64,000 nt of DNA from the NCBI RefSeq assembly GCF_029851875.1, contig NZ_JARKVC010000033.1, positions 1 through 64,000 on the forward strand, written 5' to 3'. Positions within the stretch are counted from its first letter, which is position 1; the number at the start of each line of letters is the position of its first letter. Shown piece by piece: positions 37,677-45,316 of the stretch. The translations under genes were made by a program, and so were the position numbers. The notes below the pieces were generated by a model. That model was not told the DNA's origin, did no database searches, and worked only from the letters and a program-made list of their open reading frames with translations. Source of the DNA: Actinomyces sp. (GTDB lineage: Bacteria; Actinomycetota; Actinomycetes; Actinomycetales; Actinomycetaceae).

Positions 37677-38684
37677 GTGCACCACTCCTGCCCGACAGAC
37701 CCGCACGAGGCCGACACCCAGGCGCCGAGCGGGAGGGCCTCAGGGTCTGAGGCCACGGCGCGCGCTCCTCGTCACGTCCTGGTTCCACGCACCGGCTCGA
37801 CCAACGACGACCTGCGCTCCGCGCTGACCGGAGCGGACGGTCTGCTGGACCTGCAGGCGGCCCGTGCCTGGCCGCACCTGTCCTGCCTACGAGCCGTGGA
37901 GCAGACGGCGGGCCGGGGCCGAGGTGGGCACGTGTGGACCACTCCACCGCGTGGCGCGCTGACCATCTCCTTCGTGCTGCGGCCCCTGGTGCCTGTGGAC
38001 CGTCTGGCCTGGCTGCCGCTTCTGGCCGGCCTGGCGGTCCACGACGCCCTGACCGAGGACGACTGCCTCGCCCGGTGCGGCTGGAGGGCTGCCACCAAGT
38101 GGCCCAACGACGTCGTCCTCCTTCCTGCTGCACGCACGCCCTCGTCCGCGAGCCCGTCCACCGGCCTGGAGAAGCTTCCTGGCTGGGGCCGGGCGCGCAA
38201 GGTTGCCGGAGTCCTGACCGAGCTCGTCCTGCCTGCGCAGGCGCTCAGGACCGAGCACGGCTCCTGGCGGCCGGCCGGGCGGGACCAGGCCCCCGCCGTC
38301 GTCCTCGGCATCGGGATCAACGTGGGTCAGCGCCCTGAGCGGCTGCCTGTGGACTGGGCGACCTCCCTGGCCTGTGCCGGTTGGGAGGTGGAGGTCGAGG
38401 AGGTGGCGCAGCGACTGGCTGCTCACCTGGCGCGGCTCGTCGGGCAGTGGGAGGCCGCCGACGGCGACCCGGACCGACATGGTCGGGACACGGGCCTGGG
38501 AGGACGGCTCCGCCAGGTGTGCTGGACCTTGGGCCGGCAGGTGCGTGTGCGTACCCCTGCCGGGGCGGTGGACGGCGAGGTGGTGGACCTGCGTCCAGGC
38601 CTGGTGCTGCGAGGGCCCCGGGGAGAGGTCCTGGTCCAGGCCGGTGACGTGGAGGACCTGCGGGAGGGGGAGTGGCCCGAGTGA
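37677..38684 (+). CDS. birA: Biotin-[acetyl-CoA-carboxylase] ligase
   Basis: Activates biotin to biotinyl-AMP and attaches it to the carrier lysine. Motifs: TGSTNDDL, EQTAGRGRGGHVW (biotin loop), TKWPNDVVL, KVAGVLTEL and VVLGIGINVGQ, then a C-terminal SH3-like part with the RPGLVLRGPRG stretch. 335 aa with about 30 unconserved N-terminal residues and no N-terminal DNA-binding domain, so it is a ligase only. Divergent from maf-carboxylase, whose K525 is a natural substrate; the gene order supports that link. Confidence 0.92.
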   Translation: MHHSCPTDPHEADTQAPSGRASGSEATARAPRHVLVPRTGSTNDDLRSALTGADGLLDLQAARAWPHLSCLRAVEQTAGRGRGGHVWTTPPRGALTISFVLRPLVPVDRLAWLPLLAGLAVHDALTEDDCLARCGWRAATKWPNDVVLLPAARTPSSASPSTGLEKLPGWGRARKVAGVLTELVLPAQALRTEHGSWRPAGRDQAPAVVLGIGINVGQRPERLPVDWATSLACAGWEVEVEEVAQRLAAHLARLVGQWEAADGDPDRHGRDTGLGGRLRQVCWTLGRQVRVRTPAGAVDGEVVDLRPGLVLRGPRGEVLVQAGDVEDLREGEWPE

Positions 38685-38705
38685 GCCTTCTCATGTGATC
38701 TGCGC

Positions 38706-38711
38706 TACTGT
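38706..38711 (+). promoter_or_regulatory. -10 hexamer TACTGT that favours the cyclase start at 38718
   Basis: TACTGT is 6 nt before the second of two consecutive GTG codons (38715, 38718). By the spacing seen elsewhere, 38718 would be the leaderless start. Confidence 0.5.
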
Positions 38712-38717
38712 TGCGTG

Positions 38718-39938
38718 GTGACTGACCAGCTTGAGCCCAGCCAGCCCGGAGGAGGCGGGCCCCGCATGCCTTCCCGTCCGCAGACCTCAGACCTGACGGC
38801 GACACCCCCCGGCGGCCCCGGTGCCTGTGCCCCTGACCGTGTGGTCGTCGAGGCGGCCGCGCCGCCCCCGGCTACCTGGGACACGATCAGCGGCCACGAG
38901 AAGCGGCTGCTGGGGGCCGTGCCCAGCCTCACCTTCCAGCAGGTGGCCCAGGAGGCCGGTACCAGCGTGGAGCTGGCGCGCCGCTTCTGGAGGGCGATGG
39001 GCTTCGCTGACGCCCAGCCTGACGCGGTGCGCTTCACCGAGGCCGACGTCGAGGCGCTGCGGGCCCTGTCCGAGATGGTCGGCCTAGGCGGCCAGGCCTC
39101 GCAGGACGGCCCTGGGAGCGCTGGCGGCCTGGGGGCTGTCGGCGGCCTGGCGACCTCCAGCGCGCTGGAGATGCTGCGCGCCCAGTCCTACACGATGGAC
39201 CGCCTGGTCCTGTGGCAGCTGGAGACCCTCGTCTCCGACGTCGCCCAGCGCTACGACCTCGATGACACCTCAGCCCGCCTCGTGGCACTGGACCGGATCG
39301 AGGAGCTGCTGGAGCCGCTGCGCACCCAGCTCGACTACGTCTGGCGCCGCCACCTGACGTCGCTGCTCTCGCGTACCGAGTCCGAGGTGGCCAAGCGCGG
39401 CAAGGAGGAGACGGGGCCCGACCTGTACCCGCTCACCCGCTCCCTGGGCTTCGTCGACATCGTCTCCTTCACCCAGCGGGCCCAGACCATGGGACGTACC
39501 GAGCTGGAGACGATGCTGACGGACTTCGAGAACACGGCGCGCGACGTCGTGACCTCCCGCGGGGCCCGCGTGGTCAAGACCATCGGTGACGCCGTCATGT
39601 ACATCGCCGACGACGTCACGACCGCCGCTGACGTCGTGACCGCCCTGGTCGAGGAGCTTCAGCGCGGGCCGGAGATGATCCGGGTGCGTGCCTCGCTGGT
39701 GCAGGGGCGGGTTGTCTCGCGCTCGGGCGACGTCTTTGGCCCGCCGGTCAACCTGGCCTCCCGCCTGGTGGACACCGCCGAGCCTGGCGGGATCCGCATG
39801 GATGAGCAGACCGCCCACGCCCTCACGCGGGGGCCGCAGGCGCAGCGCTACGTCGTGCGTGAGTGCCACGAGGTCGTGGCCAAGGGGCTGGGCAACATCG
39901 TGCCCTGGTCCCTGGAGCGGGCTGGTGGCGGGCACTGA
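38718..39938 (+). CDS. Class III adenylate/guanylate cyclase with N-terminal regulatory domain
   Basis: About 406 aa, soluble. The C-terminal catalytic domain (about 235-400) shows FVDIVSFTQ (first metal Asp), KTIGDAVMYI (second Asp, with the Lys usual in ATP-specific cyclases) and GDVFGPPVNLASRL (transition-state Asn/Arg). The N-terminal part includes RRFWRAMGFADAQPDAVRFTEADVEALRAL, resembling the autoinhibitory domain of mycobacterial Rv1264-type cyclases, which senses pH. Most likely an adenylate cyclase; substrate choice is inferred from motifs only. It lies upstream of a two-component system but has its own promoter. Confidence 0.85.
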   Translation: MTDQLEPSQPGGGGPRMPSRPQTSDLTATPPGGPGACAPDRVVVEAAAPPPATWDTISGHEKRLLGAVPSLTFQQVAQEAGTSVELARRFWRAMGFADAQPDAVRFTEADVEALRALSEMVGLGGQASQDGPGSAGGLGAVGGLATSSALEMLRAQSYTMDRLVLWQLETLVSDVAQRYDLDDTSARLVALDRIEELLEPLRTQLDYVWRRHLTSLLSRTESEVAKRGKEETGPDLYPLTRSLGFVDIVSFTQRAQTMGRTELETMLTDFENTARDVVTSRGARVVKTIGDAVMYIADDVTTAADVVTALVEELQRGPEMIRVRASLVQGRVVSRSGDVFGPPVNLASRLVDTAEPGGIRMDEQTAHALTRGPQAQRYVVRECHEVVAKGLGNIVPWSLERAGGGH

Positions 39939-40063
39939 CACCCTGGCGCCAGCCCCGCGCTCGGCCGGGTTCCTGCGCTGCTGAGGACCGTTGGAGGGGT
40001 ACAGCGGGAGACAGCAGTCACAAATCATTCGTCGGGATGATGGCGGGAGGGCTGTCAGTCGCC

Positions 40064-40069
40064 TACGAT
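40064..40069 (+). promoter_or_regulatory. -10 hexamer TACGAT for response regulator gene
   Basis: TACGAT, 8 nt, then the ATG at 40078; leader of 0-2 nt. No ribosome site is present. Confidence 0.45.
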
Positions 40070-40077
40070 CCGTAGGT

Positions 40078-40746
40078 ATGACGACTGTGCTTCTTGTCGA
40101 AGACGATCCGGCCATCTCCGAGCCGCTGGCTCGCGCCTTCGGGCGTGAGGGCTACGAGGTGCGCGCTCACGGCACCGGCAAGGGCGCCCTCGCCGAGGTC
40201 GCCGACGCCGACATCATCGTGCTGGACCTGGGACTGCCCGACATCGACGGCCTGGACGTGGCCCGGCAGGTGCGCTCCCAGGGGCTGACCACTCCCATCC
40301 TCATGCTCACCGCCCGCTCCGAGGCCACCGACCTCGTCGTCGGCCTGGACGCCGGTGCGGATGACTACGTGACCAAGCCCTTCCGCCTGGCCGAGCTGCT
40401 GGCGCGTGTGCGCGCCCAGGTGCGGCGCGCCTCGGGCGAGCCCACCGAGGAGGACCTGAGCGTCGGGGACGTGCGGGTCGAGGTCGCCCAGCACCGCGCC
40501 GTCGTCGGTTCGCGTGAGCTACAGCTGACCACGCGTGAGTTCGAGCTCTTGCGGGTGCTCGTGCGCGCCGGCGGCGCCGTCATGGCCAGCGAGGACATCC
40601 TCAAGGAGGTCTGGGGCGAGGACCCGACGGCGAGCCAGCAGGCGCTGGACATGCACGTGACCTGGCTGCGTCGCAAGCTCGGCGACGACGTCGAGGCGCC
40701 TGCGCTGCTTGTGGCGGACGCCGGAGGCTACCGACTGTCCGTGTGA
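40078..40746 (+). CDS. OmpR-family response regulator
   Basis: 222 aa. Receiver domain with acidic pocket E8-D9-D10, phospho-acceptor D50 (IIVLDLGLPD) and the KPF lysine near 103. C-terminal winged-helix DNA-binding domain (TTREFELLRVL...MHVTWLRRKLG...GGYRL). The frame is open upstream to 39991, but the family begins at this ATG and TACGAT precedes it. Followed by a histidine kinase gene after 99 bp that contain a hairpin. Target genes unknown. Confidence 0.92.
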   Translation: MTTVLLVEDDPAISEPLARAFGREGYEVRAHGTGKGALAEVADADIIVLDLGLPDIDGLDVARQVRSQGLTTPILMLTARSEATDLVVGLDAGADDYVTKPFRLAELLARVRAQVRRASGEPTEEDLSVGDVRVEVAQHRAVVGSRELQLTTREFELLRVLVRAGGAVMASEDILKEVWGEDPTASQQALDMHVTWLRRKLGDDVEAPALLVADAGGYRLSV

Positions 40747-40778
40747 GTCCTGGGCCTGCGGCTCCAGCATGATCGACT

Positions 40779-40812
40779 CAGCGCCCCGGCCCCGGTGGGG
40801 GTCGGGGCGCTG
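40779..40812 (+). terminator. Strong hairpin between response regulator and kinase genes
   Basis: 15-bp stem (one G:U) with arms 40779-40793 and 40798-40812 and a 4-nt loop. There is no U-run. It could reduce read-through into the kinase gene or stabilise the upstream mRNA. Confidence 0.5.
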
Positions 40813-40845
40813 TGCTCCCACGACCGGAAGGAAGGCTGAGCACCG

Positions 40846-41925
40846 ATGCGACGCCGTGCCATGCAGATGACCATGGGGGCGGTCCTTGTCGCCGTCCTCA
40901 TCCTCGGTGTGCCCCTGGGCGGGGCCTGGGTCTCCCTGGCCATGGGCTCGACCCGGGACTCTGAGGACCGCGTGCAGGTGGTCGCCACCGTGATCCTCAC
41001 GATCGTGGCGCTCACGGCCCTGGCCCTCGTCGCGGCCTACATCGTGGCCGCACGGGCCTCGCGCAGGATCTCGGCGCCACTGATCTACCTGGCGGCGGAG
41101 GCCGAGCAGCTGGGCAGCGGCCAGGTGCGTCCGCGCCTGCGACGCTCAGGTATCGAGGAGATCGACCTGGTCCAGGCTGAGCTCGTGCGCTCGGCGGAGC
41201 GCGTGGCCGGGCGCCTGGCGGCAGAGAGGCAGTTCGCCTCGGACGCCTCTCACCAGCTGCGCACGCCCCTGACCTCGCTGAGCCTGCGCCTGGAGGAGAT
41301 GGAGCTGCTGGCGGGGGACGAGGAGACCCGGGCGGAGGCGCGTGCCTGCATCGAGCAGGTCGACCGGCTCACCGGGGTCGTCCAGGACCTCCTGCGAGTC
41401 TCGCGGCGCACCGGCGGAGGGAGCACGGAGGCGCTGCACCTCAGTGACGTCTTCGAGCAGCAGCGAGAGGAGTGGGAACCGGCCTTTGAGGCTGCCGGGC
41501 GCCAGATCGTGCTGCAGGACGAGGTAGGCCTACCGGTCCTGGCGACCCCCGGCTCCCTGGCGCAGGTCCTGGCGACGGTGATCGAGAACTCGCTGCGCTA
41601 CGGGGCGGGGACGACCTCGGTCCGCGTGCGCAGCGCCAAGGGTGGGCACGGTGTCTTCATCGACGTCGCTGACGAGGGAGAAGGCGTCAGCGACGAGCTT
41701 GCTCCCACCGTCTTCGAGCGCTCCGTCTCTGGTCACGGCTCCACGGGGGTCGGTCTGGCGCTGGCGAAGGACCTGGTTGAGGCCGACGGCGGACGGATCG
41801 AGCTGTCCCAGCGTCGCCCGCCGGTCTTCTCGGTCCTGCTCAACGTGGTGCCCAGGAGCCTGGATCCCAACAAGGTCCTGCCGCAGGGGGCCTTGGTGAG
41901 CGTGGGACGCCGTCGTCGCTTCTAG
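40846..41925 (+). CDS. Sensor histidine kinase
   Basis: 359 aa. Two membrane segments (about 10-33 and 45-68) separated by only about 12 residues, so there is almost no extracellular sensor. Then a HAMP-like linker, the dimerisation/phospho-acceptor helix with H136 (FASDASHQLRTPLTSL), N box (VIENSLRYG), G1 (DVADEGEGVSD) and G2 (GSTGVGLALAKDLVEADGG). AAGGAAGG precedes the ATG. Probable partner of the upstream OmpR-type regulator. The short loop points to sensing at or within the membrane. Confidence 0.9.
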   Translation: MRRRAMQMTMGAVLVAVLILGVPLGGAWVSLAMGSTRDSEDRVQVVATVILTIVALTALALVAAYIVAARASRRISAPLIYLAAEAEQLGSGQVRPRLRRSGIEEIDLVQAELVRSAERVAGRLAAERQFASDASHQLRTPLTSLSLRLEEMELLAGDEETRAEARACIEQVDRLTGVVQDLLRVSRRTGGGSTEALHLSDVFEQQREEWEPAFEAAGRQIVLQDEVGLPVLATPGSLAQVLATVIENSLRYGAGTTSVRVRSAKGGHGVFIDVADEGEGVSDELAPTVFERSVSGHGSTGVGLALAKDLVEADGGRIELSQRRPPVFSVLLNVVPRSLDPNKVLPQGALVSVGRRRRF

Positions 41926-41946
41926 GAACCTTCCGTGAGCACGACG

Positions 41947-41991
41947 ACGAGGCCTCGCCTCCCACGGTTGGCGTGGGGGACGAGGCCTCGT
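41947..41991. terminator. Long hairpin between convergent kinase and dedA genes
   Basis: 20-bp stem with one mismatch and one G:U (arms 41947-41966 and 41972-41991) and a 5-nt loop. Placed between two converging stop codons, probably used from both sides. Confidence 0.65.
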
Positions 41992-42003
41992 GGTGAGTCG
42001 GTG

Positions 42004-42738
42004 TCAGGCGTCCGCGCGGCTGGCCCTGAGCCTGCTGAGCAGGCCGGAGATGATCATGGGCAGCAGGGAGACGAAGACGATCGCCAGGATCATCATGTCG
42101 ATGTTCTCCTGGATCCAGGTGATGTTGCCCAGGAAGTAGCCCAGCCACGTGATGCCGAAGGCCCAGAAGGTCGCTCCCAGGAGGTTGAAGCCGAGGAAGT
42201 GGCGGTAGTGCATCTTGCCCACGCCCGCCATGACGGGGGTGAAGGTGCGCACGATCGGCACGAACTGCGCCAGGGTGACCGCCTTGCCGCCGTGGCGGGC
42301 GAAGAAGGCGCTGGTGCGCTCGACGTACTCCTGCTTGAACAGGCGCGAGTCCGGCTTGTTGAAGATCGCTGGGCCGGCCTTGTGGCCGATGAGGTAGCCC
42401 GTCTGGTTGCCTGCGATGGCCGCCAGCCACACCAGCGGCGCAGCGATCCAGATGTGGACCGGCACGCCCTTGGACGGGTCGGTCTCGCCCATGGCCACGA
42501 ACATCCCCAGCGTGAACAGCAGGGAGTCGCCGGGCAGGAAGAATCCGACGAGCAGCCCGGTCTCGGCGAAGATGACGAGCATGACGCCCAGGATCGCCCA
42601 CGGGCCGATCCACCCGACGAAGGTGGTGATGATATTCGCCGGGTCCAGCCACTGCGGCCCGAGGGCGGGAGCAGGCATGGCAGGCAGGGACGAGGCGAGG
42701 TCGGTGGCCAGGGCTGTGGCGGCTGCGAGTGAGGTCAC
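42004..42738 (-). CDS. DedA-family membrane protein
   Basis: 244 aa with about five hydrophobic segments. DedA proteins are involved in membrane homeostasis, and some act as undecaprenyl-phosphate or phospholipid flippases. Signatures: ETGLLVGFFLPGDSLLF, GNQTGYLIGHKAG, and GGKAVTLAQFVPIVRTFTPVMAGVGKM. GTG start at 42738, 9 bp after the gtrA stop, so gtrA-dedA is an operon; both may handle polyprenyl-linked lipids. Confidence 0.9.
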   Translation of the reverse strand: MTSLAAATALATDLASSLPAMPAPALGPQWLDPANIITTFVGWIGPWAILGVMLVIFAETGLLVGFFLPGDSLLFTLGMFVAMGETDPSKGVPVHIWIAAPLVWLAAIAGNQTGYLIGHKAGPAIFNKPDSRLFKQEYVERTSAFFARHGGKAVTLAQFVPIVRTFTPVMAGVGKMHYRHFLGFNLLGATFWAFGITWLGYFLGNITWIQENIDMMILAIVFVSLLPMIISGLLSRLRASRADA

Positions 42739-42747
42739 GGGGTCAGG

Positions 42748-43413
42748 CTAGGGAAGGACTTCGTCGCTCGCCTGACCGGCACGTCGCGTCTGTCCTGTGC
42801 GATCGGGCACGTTTGCGGGGGAGAGGGCCGGGTTCGCCTCAGGGCGCTCGTCCTGGTGGCCGTCACCTGCGTGTGTGGCGGGCACCCCGCCGACGACGGC
42901 GCCGAGGACCGCGGTGGGGGAGGCCGGCTGGTCCGGGGCGCCGGTAAAGACGATGTAGTGGTAGAAGACGAAGCGGAAGGCCGTGCCTAGGGCGAAGCCG
43001 ACGACGTAGGCCGCCACGTTGTCCGCCAGCGGCGAGTGCAGGCCCAGGACCTCGTGGCTGAAGAAGAGGCAGAACTGGGTGATGAGCACTCCACCGATGT
43101 TGGCGAAGGCGAACAGGAGAGCCTCGCGAGCCACGTTGGCCTGGGTCCGTCCCCGGTAGGTCCACAAGCGGTTGGCGACCCAGGAGAAGATCGTGGCGAT
43201 CGTCGCGCTCACGACGTTGGCCGTGTTCGGGTGCCCGGCCAGGACCGCGAGCGGGCCGTGCTGCAGGAGGTTGAACAGTCCCATGTCGATGACGAAGGAC
43301 AGTGCTCCAACCGTCCCGAACTGGATCAGCTCGCGCACCCAAGCGACCACGCGCTCACGGAGGCGGGCCGGTGGTGCGGACTGGGGTGAGGAGCTGGTCT
43401 CGGCACTGGGCAC
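42748..43413 (-). CDS. GtrA-family membrane protein
   Basis: About 221 aa with four hydrophobic segments. GtrA-type proteins help move polyprenyl-phosphate-linked sugars across the membrane. Signatures: QFGTVGALSFVIDMGLFNLL near the N-terminus and FRFVFYHYIVF at the end of the fourth segment. The hydrophilic C-terminal tail (about 55 residues) is not conserved. The frame is open to a GTG at 43488, but TAGGAT sits 7 nt upstream of the GTG at 43413, so I choose the shorter protein; this also drops 25 poorly conserved residues. Confidence 0.82.
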   Translation of the reverse strand: MPSAETSSSPQSAPPARLRERVVAWVRELIQFGTVGALSFVIDMGLFNLLQHGPLAVLAGHPNTANVVSATIATIFSWVANRLWTYRGRTQANVAREALLFAFANIGGVLITQFCLFFSHEVLGLHSPLADNVAAYVVGFALGTAFRFVFYHYIVFTGAPDQPASPTAVLGAVVGGVPATHAGDGHQDERPEANPALSPANVPDRTGQTRRAGQASDEVLP

Positions 43414-43963
43414 GGGGGTGATCCTAAGCCGCGGCGCCGTGGGTGCGGTGTCTGCGTGGATGGCTGCCCGGTGCTGTATGACGGTCACTCATCCGGTAGA
43501 GAGAGTCTCTTGTGCCCCGTGCGAGGGGGAGCGAGCCGCCGCGTCACCCATGTCTTTGAGGCGGATCGGCACGTGGTGACCCTGACGGCTTGTCGTCAAC
43601 AGCGACACAACGAACGCGCGGAGACTCTCCGTGGGGGGGGGCGAGGCCAGGCGCGGCTGTGCGACGTCGTTTGAGGTTCGTCACCGTCTGTGTCTCGTCG
43701 CTTCAGGTTCGTCACTGTCTGTGTCTCGTCGCTTCGGGTTCGTCACCGTCCGTGTCCACCTGGCTGGTTCCGTAAGTTCGTCGCTTTAGGTGCTTGACAG
43801 TCGGTTCCCATGGTTGCCGCGACCGAACCGACTGTTGGGGGCCTGAAGCGACGATCCGCGCCAACCTGGGACCTCTGAGCCGACTGTCCGGGGCCTGAAG
43901 CGACGTCCCTAGGTCAGCCCGTCTTCCCTGGACCGACTGTCCGCGGCCTGACCGGTACTCGCT
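43414..43963. other. 550-bp non-coding region between gtrA and the mannosyltransferase gene
   Basis: No credible gene. The first 240 bp are unremarkable except for a run of nine G at 43633-43641. The rest is a repeat cluster listed separately. Confidence 0.6.
43421..43426 (-). promoter_or_regulatory. -10 hexamer TAGGAT, leaderless layout, for gtrA
   Basis: On the minus strand TAGGAT, 7 nt, GTG at 43413. It lies inside the longer open frame and argues against the upstream start. Confidence 0.5.
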
Positions 43964-43968
43964 TTAGG
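43665..43968. repeat. Intergenic repeat cluster built on the 12-mer CGTCGCTTCAGG
   Basis: The core CGTCGCTT(C/T)(A/G)GG appears forward at 43665-43676 (diverged), 43696-43707, 43727-43738 and 43779-43790, reverse at 43842-43853 and 43894-43905, and partly again at 43958-43968. The first part is a 31-bp tandem repeat (copies start at 43674, 43705, 43736; the last is partial). The second part repeats every 52-53 bp, marked by (A/G)CCGACTGT at 43827, 43879 and 43932. One inverted pair (43780-43806 with 43826-43852) has 27-nt arms, outer and inner blocks matching. The last copy reaches the stop codon of the mannosyltransferase gene. Confidence 0.75.
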
Positions 43969-45283
43969 GCACCCACAGGATCGAGACGCTGGAGTAGTCC
44001 CACACCCAGCTGATCCAGACGGCCTGGCCGGCCAGGCACGCGCAGGCCAGCGCCAGGCGCCCTCGCCTGGTGCACGCTGAGGCCAGCGCCCAGGCCATGG
44101 GCGTGAGCGGCAGGAGCAGACGGAACAGGGAGGTCGTGGGGTCAAAGAACGCCAGGAGGTAGAGCACGTAGCCCAGGCACCACGTCCAGGCCTCCGGTCC
44201 CAGGGCGCGCAGCGCACGCGAGCTCAGCGCCAGCGCGGTCAGGGCCAGGACAGCCGTCAGCAGTGCCCAGCCCAGGTGGTCGCCGACCCACCAGCCCGCA
44301 CGCGTGACCCAGGGCTCGAAGGGGACCAGGTGGCTGCCCCGCCACGCGGTCTCGGTCGCGGTGTAGGCATCTGCCCGTCCCGTCACCGCCCAGGCCACGA
44401 CGGGCCAGGCCAGGGCGCAGGCACCGCTCCACACGGTCAGGGCCGCCAGCCGCACCCGCTCATCGGCTGTCAGGGGCGAGGGCGCACCAGCGCTCCGGAC
44501 CACCTCGGCACTGACCGGGCCCAGTCGGGCTGGCACCCAGCGCCAGCCACGTGTGCTGGCCGTCTCCCACAGCCACCACAGCCCGAGACCGGCTGCCAGA
44601 GGCAGCCCGACGGGACGGCAGATCGCGGCCAGCGCCACGAGCGGAGCAGCCAGGAGGAAACGGCGTCGGCTCACGGCCAGCAAGGCTCCTGTGGCCAGGG
44701 CCAGCGCCAGGGACTCGGCATAGGGAGTCTGCAGGACAAGGGCGCAGGGACCGGACCAGACCAGCACCACGGCCCACAGCGAGGTCCCCGCTCCCACGCG
44801 CGGGGCGAGCCAGCGGTCCGTCAGCACGGCTGCCGTCGCCGAGGACAGCAGGCTCACCACCGTCGCGCTGACGGCGAAGGACAGGCCGGTCCAGGTCAGC
44901 AGGTCGGCGAGCATCGGTAGCAGGGGCATGAAGGCCCAGGCGTTCTGAGCCACGTTGCCCGACTCGTCCAGCGGCAGCTCGGTGGGGTACCCCTCCTCAA
45001 GGATCCTCTGGTACCACCCCGAGTCCCAGAAGGACACGTGCGTGCTCCACGACGGCGCCGCCTGCCCCCAGGCCGTGGCGGGAGTGTCCTGCGCGCCCAG
45101 ACGGGCCAGCACAGCGGTGAGCGCCGAGGCGCAGACCCAGATGATGAGGACCTGCGCGGTGCGCGGCAGGCGGGAGAAGGCGGAGGCCAGTCGTGGCCCG
45201 GCCGGTGTCAGGGCCACGGGGACGCTCCAGGCGGGTGGGCCCGAGGAGGCCTGGGTGGCGTCGGCATGAGACGTGGTGGGCAC
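43964..45283 (-). CDS. GT-C-type integral membrane mannosyltransferase (PIG-V-like)
   Basis: 439 aa with about ten hydrophobic segments. The segment FWDSGWYQRILEEGYP in the first external loop matches the WDxxxYxxIxxxGY signature of PIG-V/GPI-mannosyltransferase-2-like enzymes, with a loop Asp as likely catalytic residue. Such enzymes use polyprenyl-phosphate sugars outside the membrane. Acceptor unknown; lipoglycan or glycoprotein mannosylation is possible. GTG start with a leaderless-type -10, divergent from purK. Confidence 0.78.
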   Translation of the reverse strand: MPTTSHADATQASSGPPAWSVPVALTPAGPRLASAFSRLPRTAQVLIIWVCASALTAVLARLGAQDTPATAWGQAAPSWSTHVSFWDSGWYQRILEEGYPTELPLDESGNVAQNAWAFMPLLPMLADLLTWTGLSFAVSATVVSLLSSATAAVLTDRWLAPRVGAGTSLWAVVLVWSGPCALVLQTPYAESLALALATGALLAVSRRRFLLAAPLVALAAICRPVGLPLAAGLGLWWLWETASTRGWRWVPARLGPVSAEVVRSAGAPSPLTADERVRLAALTVWSGACALAWPVVAWAVTGRADAYTATETAWRGSHLVPFEPWVTRAGWWVGDHLGWALLTAVLALTALALSSRALRALGPEAWTWCLGYVLYLLAFFDPTTSLFRLLLPLTPMAWALASACTRRGRLALACACLAGQAVWISWVWDYSSVSILWVP

Positions 45284-45289
45284 CTGTCC

Positions 45290-45295
45290 AGCCTA
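45290..45295 (-). promoter_or_regulatory. -10 hexamer TAGGCT, leaderless layout, for mannosyltransferase gene
   Basis: Minus strand TAGGCT, 6 nt, GTG at 45283. The divergent purK hexamer is only 9 bp away. Confidence 0.55.
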
Positions 45296-45304
45296 CGGGG
45301 CAGG

Positions 45305-45310
45305 TAGCCT
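45305..45310 (+). promoter_or_regulatory. -10 hexamer TAGCCT, leaderless layout, for purK
   Basis: TAGCCT, 6 nt, GTG at 45317. No ribosome site. Confidence 0.55.
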
Positions 45311-45316
45311 GGGCCT

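Noticed and set aside
41091-41200. Any insertion sequence, prophage or transposase in the window
   Set aside because: No transposase, integrase or terminal inverted repeats were found anywhere; gene order and base composition look like native chromosome throughout.
43633-43641. Run of nine G
   Set aside because: Could be a phase-variable tract or a sequencing problem, but it lies in non-coding DNA with no open frame or promoter close by.
43674-43757. 31-bp repeats resembling a CRISPR array
   Set aside because: The copies abut with no unique spacers, only two are full length, and no cas gene is in the window. Treated as a tandem repeat.
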